NCBI GenBank assembly: GCA_963669155.1
Contig: OZ022596.1
Location: forward strand, 1,260,983-1,324,982
From: Arbacia lixula
Taxonomy: Eukaryota > Echinodermata > Echinoidea > Arbacioida > Arbaciidae
Direction: 5' to 3'
DNA length: 64,000 nucleotides
Numbering within the stretch: position 1 is the stretch's first letter; every line of letters starts with the position of its first letter. The notes beneath the pieces were generated by a model, which did no database searches, was not told where the DNA came from, and worked only from the letters and a program-made list of their open reading frames with translations. The translations under genes and the position numbers were made by a program. This document shows positions 53,901-56,737 of the stretch, one piece after another.

Positions 53901-54944
53901 CAAGTGTAAATGGGGTTTCTGTATGCACATTCTCTCCAAATGCCAAGCTTTCTATTTGTGTGAGCTACTCAATTCCTGTTTAGTCCGCCAATGTTGGATC
54001 CATTCAGGCTATTAAGCATCAGTCTGTCTGACAGAGACGGTTTCAGAGGCACTTAAGGTTGTCAAGATGACTTTCATCCAAAGGTGATTATAAAGGGATG
54101 GTTTACCCTGCAATTATTTTGGTTTCATCTTTTGCCAGTCTTACTTTTTATGTATTATACTGAGAATTACTCCCCTTTGGATAAAAGTCATCTTGACAAC
54201 CATAAATGGATAGTTCATCCTGAAATTATTTTGCTTTCAATAAAAAGATACACATGAAAGAAACATATTAGTGATGGTTTGACGAAAATCGGTCAAAGGA
54301 AGAGAAAGTTATTTGATTTTAAAGTTTTTCCTTTGTGACGTTACATGCCAGGTGCTCTCCCATAATTATGTTGTGTACTACTTTTTCCATAAATTGCCTT
54401 TGGTATGTTTTTTGATGAAGGAATACATTCATTTTGTAGCAATATGTGTGTAAAAACATCTGTCTAATGATATATCAAATGCACAAGTTGATTGGTAAAT
54501 ATCCTTTTAAGAAAATTGACATGTTGTGTACAATTTTCCAAAAAAATTGTACACAACATGTAGGAGAGCACCTCACATGTGACATCACAAAATCAACACT
54601 TTAAATTATCAAATAACTTTCTTTCCCTTTGACGGATTTTTGTCAAACCTTCACTAATATGTTTCTTTCATGTGTCTCTTTTTACTGAAAGCAAAATAAT
54701 TTCAGGATGAACTATCCATTTAAGGTTGTCAAGATGACTTTTATCCAAAGGGGAGTAATTCTCAGTATTTTATACAAAATACGACTGGCAACAGATTCTG
54801 CCTGGCAATGAAGGGCTTAACCCTATAAGCCCCATTGACGCATTTTGGCGTAAGTACACACACACACACTCCATGGAGCAAAAGGTTGTCTCGGATCTCA
54901 AGGCCACTTACAGCAATAAGTTCTCTCATCAATGTTTTTGCGTC
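20185..54944 (-). CDS. F-BAR / C1 / double SH3 protein with STAC-like C-terminal half, 5'-incomplete
   Basis: Gene-level entry with introns included. Twenty-two minus-strand exons from 53760 to 20185 (plus a tentative one at 54912-54944) join with every phase matching, giving about 843 residues and a stop. Order seen: an F-BAR-like helical bundle (53.8-47.5 kb), coiled coil (46.6-44.2 kb), a C1 finger of typical diacylglycerol-binding type (43.8-42.8 kb), a basic Ser-rich linker, the VDPIYKTIK motif shared with STAC proteins, Gly-rich and His-rich stretches, then SH3-1 (CLYDF, DWWKG, GYFPA) and SH3-2 (NGWVQV, GYYPYQYL). F-BAR domains bind and curve membranes. STAC C1-SH3-SH3 proteins bind voltage-gated calcium channels. 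A membrane-adaptor role is therefore inferred. The layout also resembles fungal Bzz1. The start codon and first F-BAR helix are missing. Confidence 0.9.
20580..20670. repeat. (GA)n microsatellite
   Basis: GA repeats in the last intron. Confidence 0.95.
20745..21260 (-). repeat. tandem array spanning the 21.22-kb exon donor (about 9 units of 45-65 bp)
   Basis: Plus-strand versions of TGACTTTTCCTGAG occur at about 20785, 20895, 20938, 20993, 21048, 21093, 21158 and 21223; the last is the authentic exon end. Between them are AGATCTAGGTTGCATAT and GATGAGATAAGA blocks. The two units nearest the exon are the least diverged. Confidence 0.85.
21223..21363 (-). CDS. exon: end of SH3-1 and start of SH3-2
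   Basis: 47 codons, phase 0 at both ends, acceptor TGACAG, donor GTATAT. It encodes GDCEGRFGYFPAFCVTYLQP (last strands of SH3-1) and after a very short hinge ERVMTVAHGFKASNEREEGL. The close SH3-SH3 spacing and the wording of this hinge match STAC proteins. SH3-2 has AHGF where ALYDY is usual, so its peptide groove is probably altered. Confidence 0.95.
21540..21905. repeat. 19-bp minisatellite, about 18 copies
   Basis: Unit ACTGAATAGTCATATGTAA with small variants, including a higher-order duplication around 21755-21860. Intronic. Confidence 0.95.
21906..22496. other. intron with G/C homopolymer tracts
   Basis: Poly-C at 22076-22092, poly-G at 22200-22216, several CCCCTCCCC runs. No gene. Confidence 0.8.
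22497..22743. mobile_element. MITE-A copy 1 (TGCCCTACTCTGACAAAAGG ends)
   Basis: About 247 bp with ~26-bp inverted ends (TGCCCTACTCTGACAAAAGG left, CTTTTGTCAGAGTAAGGCA right). Six near-complete copies and one fragment lie in this window. The right end is 33 bp from the coding exon at 22776. Confidence 0.9.
22776..22827 (-). CDS. exon: centre of SH3-1 (RT to n-Src loop)
   Basis: 52 bases: G completes Lys, then AGQRVRVAEDEGSDWWK, ending phase 0 at GTACGT. The acceptor tract TCTTTCTTTTCATCAG is strong. The DWWK Trp is the SH3 specificity-pocket residue. The exon is sandwiched between MITE-A copy 1 and a Tc1-like end. Confidence 0.95.
22848..23345 (+). mobile_element. Tc1-like non-autonomous element, 3' truncated
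   Basis: TA at 22846, left end CAGTCGAGGCCAGAGGTTTA. It is co-linear with the element at 10457 (shared CAATTCAAAGAAAAGTTGAC and ATTTAGGTGT blocks) until about 23345, where the right end is missing. It begins 20 bp from a 3' splice site. Confidence 0.88.
23497..23582 (-). CDS. exon: start of SH3-1
   Basis: 86 bases, phase 0 in and phase 2 out, acceptor CCGTAG, donor GTAAGT. It encodes DASTSPPPGREYICLYDFEG then MLRDDMSL. The LYDF motif is the SH3 RT-side signature, and the Pro-rich lead-in may be a linker. Confidence 0.95.
23700..24160. repeat. (GA)n-rich tract
   Basis: Purine-rich on the plus strand, so CT-rich in the sense of the gene. Reading frames here are artefacts. Confidence 0.95.
24608..24858. 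mobile_element. MITE-A copy 2
   Basis: Left end TGCCATACTCTGACAAAAGG, right end GGGCAAAGTAGGGCA. The internal sequence AATCTAACATGATGTGGTGT is shared with the other copies. Confidence 0.88.
24860..25620. other. intron, nothing recognised
   Basis: AT-rich, without exon-like segments. Confidence 0.5.
25690..26240. repeat. degenerate ~125-170 bp tandem repeat, about 4 copies
   Basis: Recurring words include GTGCTTACT, TCATGTGNGCACATACATGTATAT, TTTCANTGACCATTGTAT and AATATCANGGATGTT. Strongly decayed and intronic. Confidence 0.55.
26241..27517. other. intron, weak repeats only
   Basis: Two related segments TTGTTTGACCATTAAATGTAAA (about 27053) and TTGTTTGACCATGGAATTTAAA (about 27160) suggest an old duplication. 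No gene seen. Confidence 0.45.
27528..27740. repeat. (ATCA)n microsatellite
   Basis: About 50 tetranucleotides with a few variants. The Ser-Ile-Asn-Gln reading frame is an artefact. Confidence 0.98.
27865..28010 (-). mobile_element. foldback MITE (TTACCATNNATGGTAA family)
   Basis: AACTTACCATTTATGGTAAC at left, TTGATGGTACATTTTACGCAACAGGCCC at right (shared ends), with TGATAGGCTGCCAAGGGGTG between. Confidence 0.78.
28290..28480. other. CpG-rich patch in a large intron
   Basis: About ten CpGs in 190 bp (GACCGAACTCGAG, GACGGAAGGGTCGACGTG, GACGCGGACGAAC) within CpG-poor AT-rich DNA. Open frames exist on both strands but none is recognisable. Confidence 0.4.
28560..28800. repeat. decayed ~105-bp tandem duplication
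   Basis: TTTGGGATTGATAATTATCTCTTGGGCATCATTTTTGGAG and TTTTGGATTGTTGTTAATTC...CTTTTGAGCTTCATTTGA align loosely, both followed by CCCTATTGT. Confidence 0.4.
29458..29927. mobile_element. foldback MITE (~470 bp)
   Basis: The left arm AAACACACATAAAAAAGTAA plus GTCCCCC is inverted at the right (GGGGGGATTTACTTC plus TTTTTGTGTGTGTTT). Inner arms ATAGCATAACTTTTTATCGA and AAAATGTTATGCAGTTGAG pair loosely. Confidence 0.75.
29928..30427. other. intron, nothing recognised
   Basis: AT-rich, no repeats or exon signals seen. Confidence 0.5.
30428..30483 (-). CDS. exon: linker before SH3-1
   Basis: 56 bases: CA completes a Ser codon, then HKASTNGRRSEPPIPVEP, ending phase 0 at GTAAGT. Acceptor CCCACAG. The Pro-rich basic linker has no catalytic or binding motif that I recognise. 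The exact phase fit on both sides supports it. Confidence 0.85.
30622..30658. mobile_element. MITE-A fragment
   Basis: TGCCGTACTATGACAAAAGG followed by AAGCAAGTGACAA: the left end only, interrupted by a CT microsatellite. Confidence 0.7.
30655..31845 (-). repeat. tandem array spanning the 31.78-kb exon donor (6 units of ~200 bp)
   Basis: The perfect donor ACTTAC (sense GTAAGT) with the same exon tail (sense GACATGCTCTTCCCATACG complement, frame KSMSFDTEP) occurs at 30788, 30986, 31190, 31372, 31573 and 31773. Spacing is 198, 204, 182, 201 and 200. The last is the authentic exon end. Units are separated by CT tracts (sense GA). All six keep GTAAGT and an open MSFDTE frame. Confidence 0.95.
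31779..32068 (-). CDS. exon: His-rich linker
   Basis: 290 bases: A completes Arg, then 96 codons plus one base, donor GTAAGT, acceptor ACTAACAG. It encodes GGPPTQYGSLGRHFSA, a His/Pro-rich run (HHHHAPPHHPNHHD), a basic stretch TYVGRPRLRSNSPNQAGEES and ends RRKILQSYGKSMSFDTEP. It is probably disordered. Phase fits both neighbours. GC content is much higher than in the flanks. Confidence 0.9.
32110..33240. repeat. (GA)n-rich intron
   Basis: Purine-rich on the plus strand, with a ~95-bp partial repeat of GCAGTTCAAGAGCACAGATTGCA at about 32130, 32230, 32340 and 32510. Confidence 0.85.
33241..35360. other. intron with small minisatellites
   Basis: (GGGGTGCGGCA)n at 33820-33865, ATTGAAAATTCCATT repeats at 34090-34170 and a G-run at 35331-35350. 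Otherwise AT-rich with no gene signal. Confidence 0.6.
35361..36000 (-). repeat. tandem array spanning the 35.98-kb exon donor (7 units, mostly ~91-100 bp)
   Basis: Plus-strand CTGTGAGGGGC-like exon tails occur near 35367, 35514, 35608, 35697, 35792, 35888 and 35980; the last is the real exon end. Each is preceded by TTCCATTAAAGAATGGGNNNAGGAGCCATGACTA. The donor dinucleotide varies between copies: GT in the authentic and leftmost units, GC in one, and shifted or lost in others. Confidence 0.92.
35980..36265 (-). CDS. exon: STAC-like VDPIY motif and poly-Gly linker
   Basis: 286 bases, phase fits both sides, acceptor TTTTCAG, donor GTTAGT. It encodes ENVDPIYKTIKCAANLSSST, a Ser/Arg-rich basic stretch (RRGSISSTISSGSPIRIPPR), a run of about 17 Gly with one Ala, and ends SPSRRAGTPKSAPHR. 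In remembered vertebrate STACs a VDPVYETLRF segment sits at the same place between C1 and SH3-1. The RRGS and RRAGTP contexts are potential kinase sites. Confidence 0.93.
36266..37465. repeat. intron, mostly (GA)n
   Basis: Unique to ~36600, then GA-rich 36700-37260 with GATAGAGAGGGAG and GGCAGAGAGACGG sub-repeats. Confidence 0.85.
37466..37556 (-). CDS. exon: basic linker after C1
   Basis: 91 bases, phase 0 in, phase 1 out, acceptor CATGGCAG, donor GTGAGA. It encodes PDKRKMLRRQKSTTDLDTRS then LSDAKASIKE. RRQKST is a strong basophilic-kinase context and may also bind acidic lipid. Confidence 0.92.
37557..38929. other. intron, nothing recognised
   Basis: AT-rich with no exon-like or repeat signal seen. 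Confidence 0.5.
38930..39180 (+). mobile_element. tRNA-derived SINE, 5' truncated
   Basis: Body GGTACCTGGCAGGAATATAG, TGATCTAATTAGATCAACTAG and tail GGAAAGCGCTTTATAAGAACC followed by (ATT)n. An opposite-oriented copy at 45885 includes the tRNA-like head. Confidence 0.85.
39260..39910 (-). repeat. diverged tandem duplication around the 39.89-kb exon donor
   Basis: CAAGCGAGCAGGCAAAGAG near 39262 matches CAAGCGAGCAGGCGGATAG near 39803. TACCAGATTCAAATTC (39355) matches the exon end TACCAGATTGCGAATC (39885). An intermediate partial copy is near 39545-39600. The copies retain a GT at the donor position (sense AATCTG/gtagg). Confidence 0.5.
39888..39950 (-). CDS. exon: basic 21-residue linker (possibly alternative)
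   Basis: 63 bases, phase 0 both sides, acceptor CACAACAG, donor GTACCA (weak). It encodes EGRSTKKLFVRQMSVREIRN plus L. The amphipathic basic segment could bind membrane or calmodulin. The frame continues past the weak donor for 43 codons to a stop at 39756, so an alternative last exon is possible. Confidence 0.65.
39951..41152. other. intron, nothing recognised
   Basis: AT-rich, no coding signal. Confidence 0.5.
41153..41212 (-). CDS. exon: basic segment after C1
   Basis: 60 bases, phase 0 both sides, acceptor TTTTCCAG, donor GTATCA (weak). It encodes LFDNPRRVSRRFSFRDSSYW. Remembered STACs have a similar GFRRYYSSPL stretch right after C1. If the donor is skipped, the frame ends VSEV-stop five codons on. 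Confidence 0.72.
41488..41734. mobile_element. MITE-A copy 3
   Basis: Ends TGCCCTACTTTGACAAAAGG and TTTTGTCAGAGTAGGGCA. Full length, 247 bp. Confidence 0.92.
41735..42293. other. intron, nothing recognised
   Basis: AT-rich, no feature seen. Confidence 0.5.
42294..42674 (+). mobile_element. TTAA-flanked MITE (381 bp)
   Basis: Left end TTAAAGATGGCCCGTCCC, right end GGGACAGGCTACCTTTAA. Complete copy with TTAA at both borders. Confidence 0.9.
42789..42883 (-). CDS. exon: second half of the C1 domain
   Basis: 95 bases, phase fits, acceptor CTTCCAG, donor GTAAGT. It encodes LMRQGLRCKVCKSNVHHKCL then DAVKTCTGPPS, supplying CxxC, HxxC and the final Cys of the zinc sites. RQG carries the Gln typical of diacylglycerol-binding C1 domains. 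Confidence 0.96.
42885..43165. repeat. GGGTTAGG-type minisatellite upstream of the C1 acceptor
   Basis: About a dozen GGTGGGTTAGG/GAGTGGGTTAG units of 10-12 bp. In the gene's sense this is CCCTAACCCACC repeated, pyrimidine-rich, ending 5-10 bases before the 3' splice site at 42884. Confidence 0.9.
43300..43615. repeat. (GA)n/(AAG)n tract
   Basis: Purine-rich intron directly downstream of the exon at 43622. A further GGAAAGTAA repeat is at 43858-44010. Confidence 0.9.
43622..43841 (-). CDS. exon: linker and first half of the C1 domain
   Basis: 220 bases, phase 0 in, phase 1 out, acceptor CTCTGAAG, donor GTAAGA. It encodes LMLFSPDWFKSHLSNGHAIM, a Ser-rich stretch (SPERRASSAESGD), then SHVFQEYNFIKPTFCDECKG and LLK. 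It starts the HX12CX2C zinc motif. KPTFCDEC is common to PKC and STAC C1 domains. Confidence 0.96.
44177..44285 (-). CDS. exon: coiled coil
   Basis: 109 bases: C completes Ser, then TKSNPASKAHETLLEIHKLR and NENRQNEASLACKRAQ, phase 0 out at GTGAGT. Charged heptads. The acceptor (CTAATAG) was chosen because it alone gives an open frame with both neighbours. Confidence 0.9.
44370..44612 (-). mobile_element. TTAA-MITE, truncated
   Basis: Starts TTAAAGGTAGCCTATCCC and follows the family in reverse orientation until about 44612, where a G/C homopolymer region (44625-44820) takes over. Confidence 0.82.
44625..44835. repeat. G-run/C-run duplication
   Basis: Two ~90-bp units, each containing CACTATTTTCGGT, GTGTACC and TTTCAAAGGGGGGG with long G or C runs. 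Confidence 0.85.
44935..45005 (-). CDS. exon: coiled coil
   Basis: 71 bases, phase 0 in, phase 2 out, acceptor TTGGTAG, donor GTATGT. It encodes VQRLETEINVVKDQTNRLKR then QYE. Confidence 0.92.
45055..45115 (+). mobile_element. possible tRNA-like SINE head fragment
   Basis: TGGCTTGGTGGTCTAATCC resembles an A box region and GGTTTGAATCCGATT a B box, but no cloverleaf or SINE body follows. Confidence 0.35.
45261..45680. mobile_element. foldback MITE (TATGGGCGTGTTTATNAAC ends)
   Basis: The left end TATGGGCGTGTTTATTAAC is inverted at the right (GTTGATAAACACGCCCTAT). It is GC-richer inside, with repeated GTTTATCAACTC, and has no transposase frame. Confidence 0.85.
45885..46135 (-). mobile_element. 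tRNA-derived SINE, full-length
   Basis: On the minus strand: head with ATAGTGGTGAGAGGCC (A-box-like) and GGATTCAAGCCC (B-box-like), body GGTACCTGGCAGGAATATAG, and tail GAACCGACTATTATTATTAT. Same family as 38930-39180. Confidence 0.88.
46495..46575 (-). CDS. exon: coiled coil
   Basis: 27 codons, phase 0 both sides, acceptor TTGCCAG, donor GTGGGT. It encodes EFAQNKLVINAATEGVLQTR then YESLLKE. Confidence 0.92.
46576..47469. other. intron, AT-rich; SINE tail remnant
   Basis: AGTAGTTTCTGCGCTCTATAAATGATTTTATTATTATT near 46945 resembles a SINE 3' end. At 47070-47400 an ~180-bp segment with GAAAGNAAAGA and AAACTGCTTG/AAACTACTC is duplicated. No gene. Confidence 0.45.
47470..47598 (-). CDS. exon: end of F-BAR region and linker
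   Basis: 43 codons, phase 0 both sides, acceptor CTGTAG, donor GTAAGC. It encodes LLDQMKKLEVVSKRSPSEKP, then KANSGSFEAKQYTFTKPEAS and ANG. A helix followed by a Ser/Pro-rich linker. Confidence 0.93.
47705..48185. mobile_element. foldback element (AAGGGATAGTTCACCCTGAA family)
   Basis: Left end AAAGGGATAGTCCACCCTGA. Inner arms TGAAAATCCGGCAAAGGATA and TTGGAGGATTTTCATCAAGC. The right end is partly lost. Confidence 0.82.
48440..48520 (-). CDS. exon: F-BAR region
   Basis: 27 codons, phase 0 both sides, acceptor TTTGCAG, donor GTAGGT. It encodes DADLIRHEISESGISGMVWH then TKVLIAK. Confidence 0.9.
48675..49125. repeat. 64-bp minisatellite, 7 copies
   Basis: Unit starts CAGTAACCAAAGGTGTGTGG and ends TTGATGTTTATTCATAGCCTG. 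Copies are >95 per cent alike by eye. Purely intronic: I see no exon sequence in the unit, unlike the junction arrays. Confidence 0.96.
49606..49719 (-). CDS. exon: F-BAR core
   Basis: 38 codons, phase 0 both sides, acceptor ATTGAAG, donor GTGAGT. It encodes NHNTALCYNKMNDYVLELTS then ANQFNLSISTAVLPKLNS. The N-x-Y-V/L-L-x-L-x-A-A/S-N signature is the most recognisable F-BAR segment (for example ARNDYLLxLAAAN in FCHSD-type and HNRYVLxVRAA in FES-type proteins). Confidence 0.94.
49840..50030. repeat. TATA-rich ~77-bp tandem duplication
   Basis: TAAGCACCTCATATATATAA through CATCCATTATATATTGT occurs twice. Confidence 0.85.
50179..50241 (-). CDS. exon: F-BAR helix
   Basis: 21 codons, phase 0 both sides, acceptor GTTTTAG, donor GTAAAA. 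It encodes SHKEFAESWTKMSKDGMDNI plus K. Confidence 0.9.
50288..50480. mobile_element. half of a foldback element (AAGGGATAGTTCACCCTGAA family)
   Basis: AAATGGAAAGTGCACCCTGA, then GACGAAAATCCGTCAAAGGA. The right arm is absent. Confidence 0.75.
50481..51254. other. intron, nothing recognised
   Basis: AT-rich. Confidence 0.5.
51255..51407 (-). CDS. exon: F-BAR helix 2
   Basis: 51 codons, phase 0 both sides, acceptor TTGTAG, donor GTGAGG. It encodes DHSDLGEALEASVTDQLVES, AKNKQQLVKRLGVYQDDYVR and QAESMESVIDK. H-xx-L-xxx-L followed by pL, K-xxx-K and K-S/T at the end is the usual F-BAR helix pattern. Confidence 0.94.
51385..51845 (-). repeat. tandem array spanning the 51.41-kb exon acceptor (3 units of ~165-185 bp)
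   Basis: The exon 5' end and 3' splice site, on the plus strand CTCTAGGGCCTCCCCTAGAT and CACTGTGGTCCTACAAAAT (51377-51415), recur as GTCTCTCTGAGATCGCTGTGG plus TCCTACATAT (51562-51600) and as TTGTTATGGTCTTATAAAT (~51750). The intervening intron (AATTTTTTTAATCAAGNNNG, TTTTTGAAAGGGNATAAGAAC) repeats with it. Confidence 0.82.
51905..52117. mobile_element. MITE-A copy 4
   Basis: Ends TGCCCTACTCTGACAAAATG and CCTTTTGCCAGAGTAG. An internal deletion near the left end shortens it to ~213 bp. Confidence 0.9.
52241..52487. mobile_element. MITE-A copy 5
   Basis: Ends TACCCTACTCTGACAAATAG and TTTTGTCAGGGTAGGGCA. It lies about 120 bp from copy 4 and just right of it. Confidence 0.92.
52603..52672 (-). 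CDS. exon: F-BAR helix 1-2
   Basis: 70 bases: A completes Arg, then WQDNKNLFIVWENLLVAYGS plus AAQ, phase 0 out at GTAAAT, acceptor TGTGCAG. The W-xx-LL-xx-xxxA pattern is typical of the F-BAR segment after the N-terminal helix. Confidence 0.94.
52685..53165. repeat. (GA)n-rich tract
   Basis: GAGAGAGAAAGA variants with a ~185-bp internal repeat (GAGAGAGTTAGANAGAAGGAGTAAATG at about 52813 and 53005). Confidence 0.92.
53270..53660 (-). repeat. degenerate ATATACCT repeat next to the 53.66-kb donor
   Basis: TATATACCTAGGAAGGAAAT-like units occur at about 53278, 53502, 53572, 53628 and finally TATATACCTGTCTTTTG, the authentic donor (sense AG/gtatata). It may be a decayed junction array. Similarity beyond the donor is short. 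Confidence 0.45.
53655..53760 (-). CDS. exon: F-BAR N-terminal helix (first secure exon)
   Basis: 106 bases, TT completes a codon, then AEFHTSIAKTHQDFSHKLQS and LVETFKEKTLLAKD, phase 2 out at GTATAT, acceptor CCTTGCAG. It fits the F-BAR pattern of a Tyr/His-rich helix followed by K-x-x-L/F. Confidence 0.9.
53880..54200. other. intron with inverted repeat pieces
   Basis: AATCGCGATCTTAGCAAGTG (53886) belongs to the family bounding 56740-58760. GGTTGTCAAGATGACTTTCATCCAAAGG (54055) is inverted at 54170-54200 and again present at 54724. Confidence 0.6.
54202..54727. mobile_element. foldback element (AAGGGATAGTTCACCCTGAA family), nested in another inverted repeat
   Basis: The left end TGGATAGTTCATCCTGAAAT pairs with the right end ATTTCAGGATGAACTATCCA. 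It is flanked by opposite copies of TTGTCAAGATGACTTTTATCC, suggesting insertion into an older foldback element. Confidence 0.85.
54912..54944 (-). CDS. tentative upstream 33-bp exon
   Basis: GA completes a codon, then RKNIDERTYC and one base, ending at a consensus GTAAGT donor. Joined to the next exon it reads RKNIDERTYCFAEFHTSIAK, which suits the start of an F-BAR helix, and phase fits. The acceptor (ACTAGTAG) has a poor pyrimidine tract and no exon further 5' was found. Confidence 0.42.
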
Positions 54945-55019
54945 CTACTAGTCTATCTTTCTATCTAGCCTATTTCTCTCCACTGTTGAAGGAACGCCTC
55001 CTCCTTTTTTCATTTAGAT

Positions 55020-55640
55020 CCATCATGTGCCGTTCGTTTCAATGTCACACTACCATATTCTTTGTCTGCCTCTTCTTCTGATATTAGCTCTGGGGGTCCA
55101 GATGGTTAATTTATATGTCCATCTATCATCTTTCCTCCTGGCCAGATGACCAGCCCACCTCCATTTCTTTGATTTAATTTCCTGTACTATGTTGTGTACT
55201 TTGGTTTTCTTTCTCAAATCCTGGTTTCTAACTTTGTCTCTCTTTGTAACACCAATCATAATTCTTTCCTTAGCTCTTTCAGTTTTCTCTCCAGCACCTT
55301 ATTTGTGGTCCATGTTTCTTCTCCATAAGAGAGCCAAGGTATGATGCTTTGGCTGAAAGTCTGTTTCTTGAGAGAAAGAGGGAGCTTCTCGTCGCAAAAA
55401 ATAAAGTTGAGCTTGCCATATGTTGCCCAAGCCAACTGGATCCTTCTATTCACTTCCCCTGCTGTTTCATTTTCCTTGGAGATCTTTTTGCCCAAGTATA
55501 TATTCTACGGTCTTCCCCTATGAACTGTGATTTTGTGTTCTTTGAATCTACTGGTCATCATTTCCTTTGTCTTTGTGATATTCATTTTCAGTCCAGCTTT
55601 TCTGTTTAAAGTGCGACACCTCTATTGACAATCACAATTT
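55020..55640 (-). mobile_element. LINE (non-LTR retrotransposon) 3' remnant
   Basis: Two overlapping minus-strand frames carry the familiar C-terminal tail of RTE/Jockey-type reverse transcriptases: RRIQLAWATYGKLNFIF, SIIPWLSYGEETWTTNK and KKWRWAGHLARRKDDRW. The frameshift at about 55256 and absence of the catalytic YADD region show a dead 5'-truncated copy. Confidence 0.9.
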
Positions 55641-55774
55641 TTTAAAGGTTTTATTGCTTCATTATTTCAGTGCAACATTTATGTTTAACAGTCCATGAAC
55701 ACAATTCAATGTATAGTTTGCACAATGATGTCTTCATGTTATTGTGCAAAACGATACTTTGAACTGTGTTCTGA

Positions 55775-55915
55775 ACTTTTAATGGTAACTCTACCATCAA
55801 GGGTAGCTACCATAGTAACATTGCTCAACAGCAAAACAAATTCAAGGTTCCCATAAAAGTTGCTATTGGTTGCAAAGTTGCCATCAATGATAAGTTTCAT
55901 GCAACAGGGCCAAGG
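55775..55915 (-). mobile_element. foldback MITE (TTACCATNNATGGTAA family)
   Basis: TTTTAATGGTAACTCTACCAT, GTAGCTACCATAGTAACATTG, GTTTCATGCAACAGGGCC. Confidence 0.8.
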
Positions 55916-56282
55916 TGTATAATAATCCACTTAACAATAAAAAAACAATCATATACTGCATAATACAGAGGTATAATTGCATGGCTTTATGCACTTTAAA
56001 ACAGAACAGAAAACATAAGCAGTGGAAATACTGTACTGGATTCATATGTCATAGCATGTACAAAGAATGAAACAGATGTGTTTTCAAATTACTTCTGAAC
56101 TTTAAACATAGGGTCATTGCTCAATCAAATGAGGCATTTCTTGACTAGACAAAGCATTTACTGTGCTATCCTTTGCTCTGCAAAGCGGTCAGTAAGACAG
56201 CTTTTGCAAGTAATCCTCCTTTTTTGATTAGGATTGTTGGAAATCAAGTCTAACCATGTTTAAGTAGGAAGAAATCTCATGT

Positions 56283-56350
56283 AGCACAAGAACGGGTCAA
56301 TAGTCCTGCGTAAAGTTGTGCATAGCTTACAAGGAGCTTGGTGAAACACC
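56283..56350. mobile_element. fragment of the GTGTTTCACTAAGCTG MITE
   Basis: GCGTAAAGTTGTGCATAGCTTAC, then GAGCTTGGTGAAACACCCCCA, matching the right end of 59170-59490. Confidence 0.6.
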
Positions 56351-56519
56351 CCCAAGGATAGATAAAAGATGGGCGATATATTTCATATGAATTTTGCATG
56401 CCATAAATCAAAGCAGACTGCGTAATAACGACAGCCAGCCTGTGACCATATTTCAGTGCAGGCTCCACACTCCGCCGCCTTATTTCAATCCTCTGTCAAG
56501 TCCACTGTCTCACTGGAGT

Positions 56520-56664
56520 CTGGGCCCCGTTGCATAAAGCTTACCATTAATGGTAACTCTGCCATTAATGGTAACTACCATGGTAACATTATTCAATAGC
56601 CAATCAAATTCAAGGTTTCCATGGAAGTTACCATTGGTAGCAAAGTTACCATCAATGGGCCCTG
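56520..56664 (+). mobile_element. foldback MITE (TTACCATNNATGGTAA family), best copy
   Basis: GGGCCCCGTTGCATAAAGCT, TTACCATTAATGGTAACTCT, TAGCCAATCAAATTCAAGG, CCATGGAAGTTACCATTGG, ending ATCAATGGGCCC. Confidence 0.88.
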
Positions 56665-56737
56665 GTTTCACACTGTTTAGAGCATTTCTAATCCAGACTC
56701 TTTAACAAAGGTGTCTGGCTGCAGTAGACTAATCATT

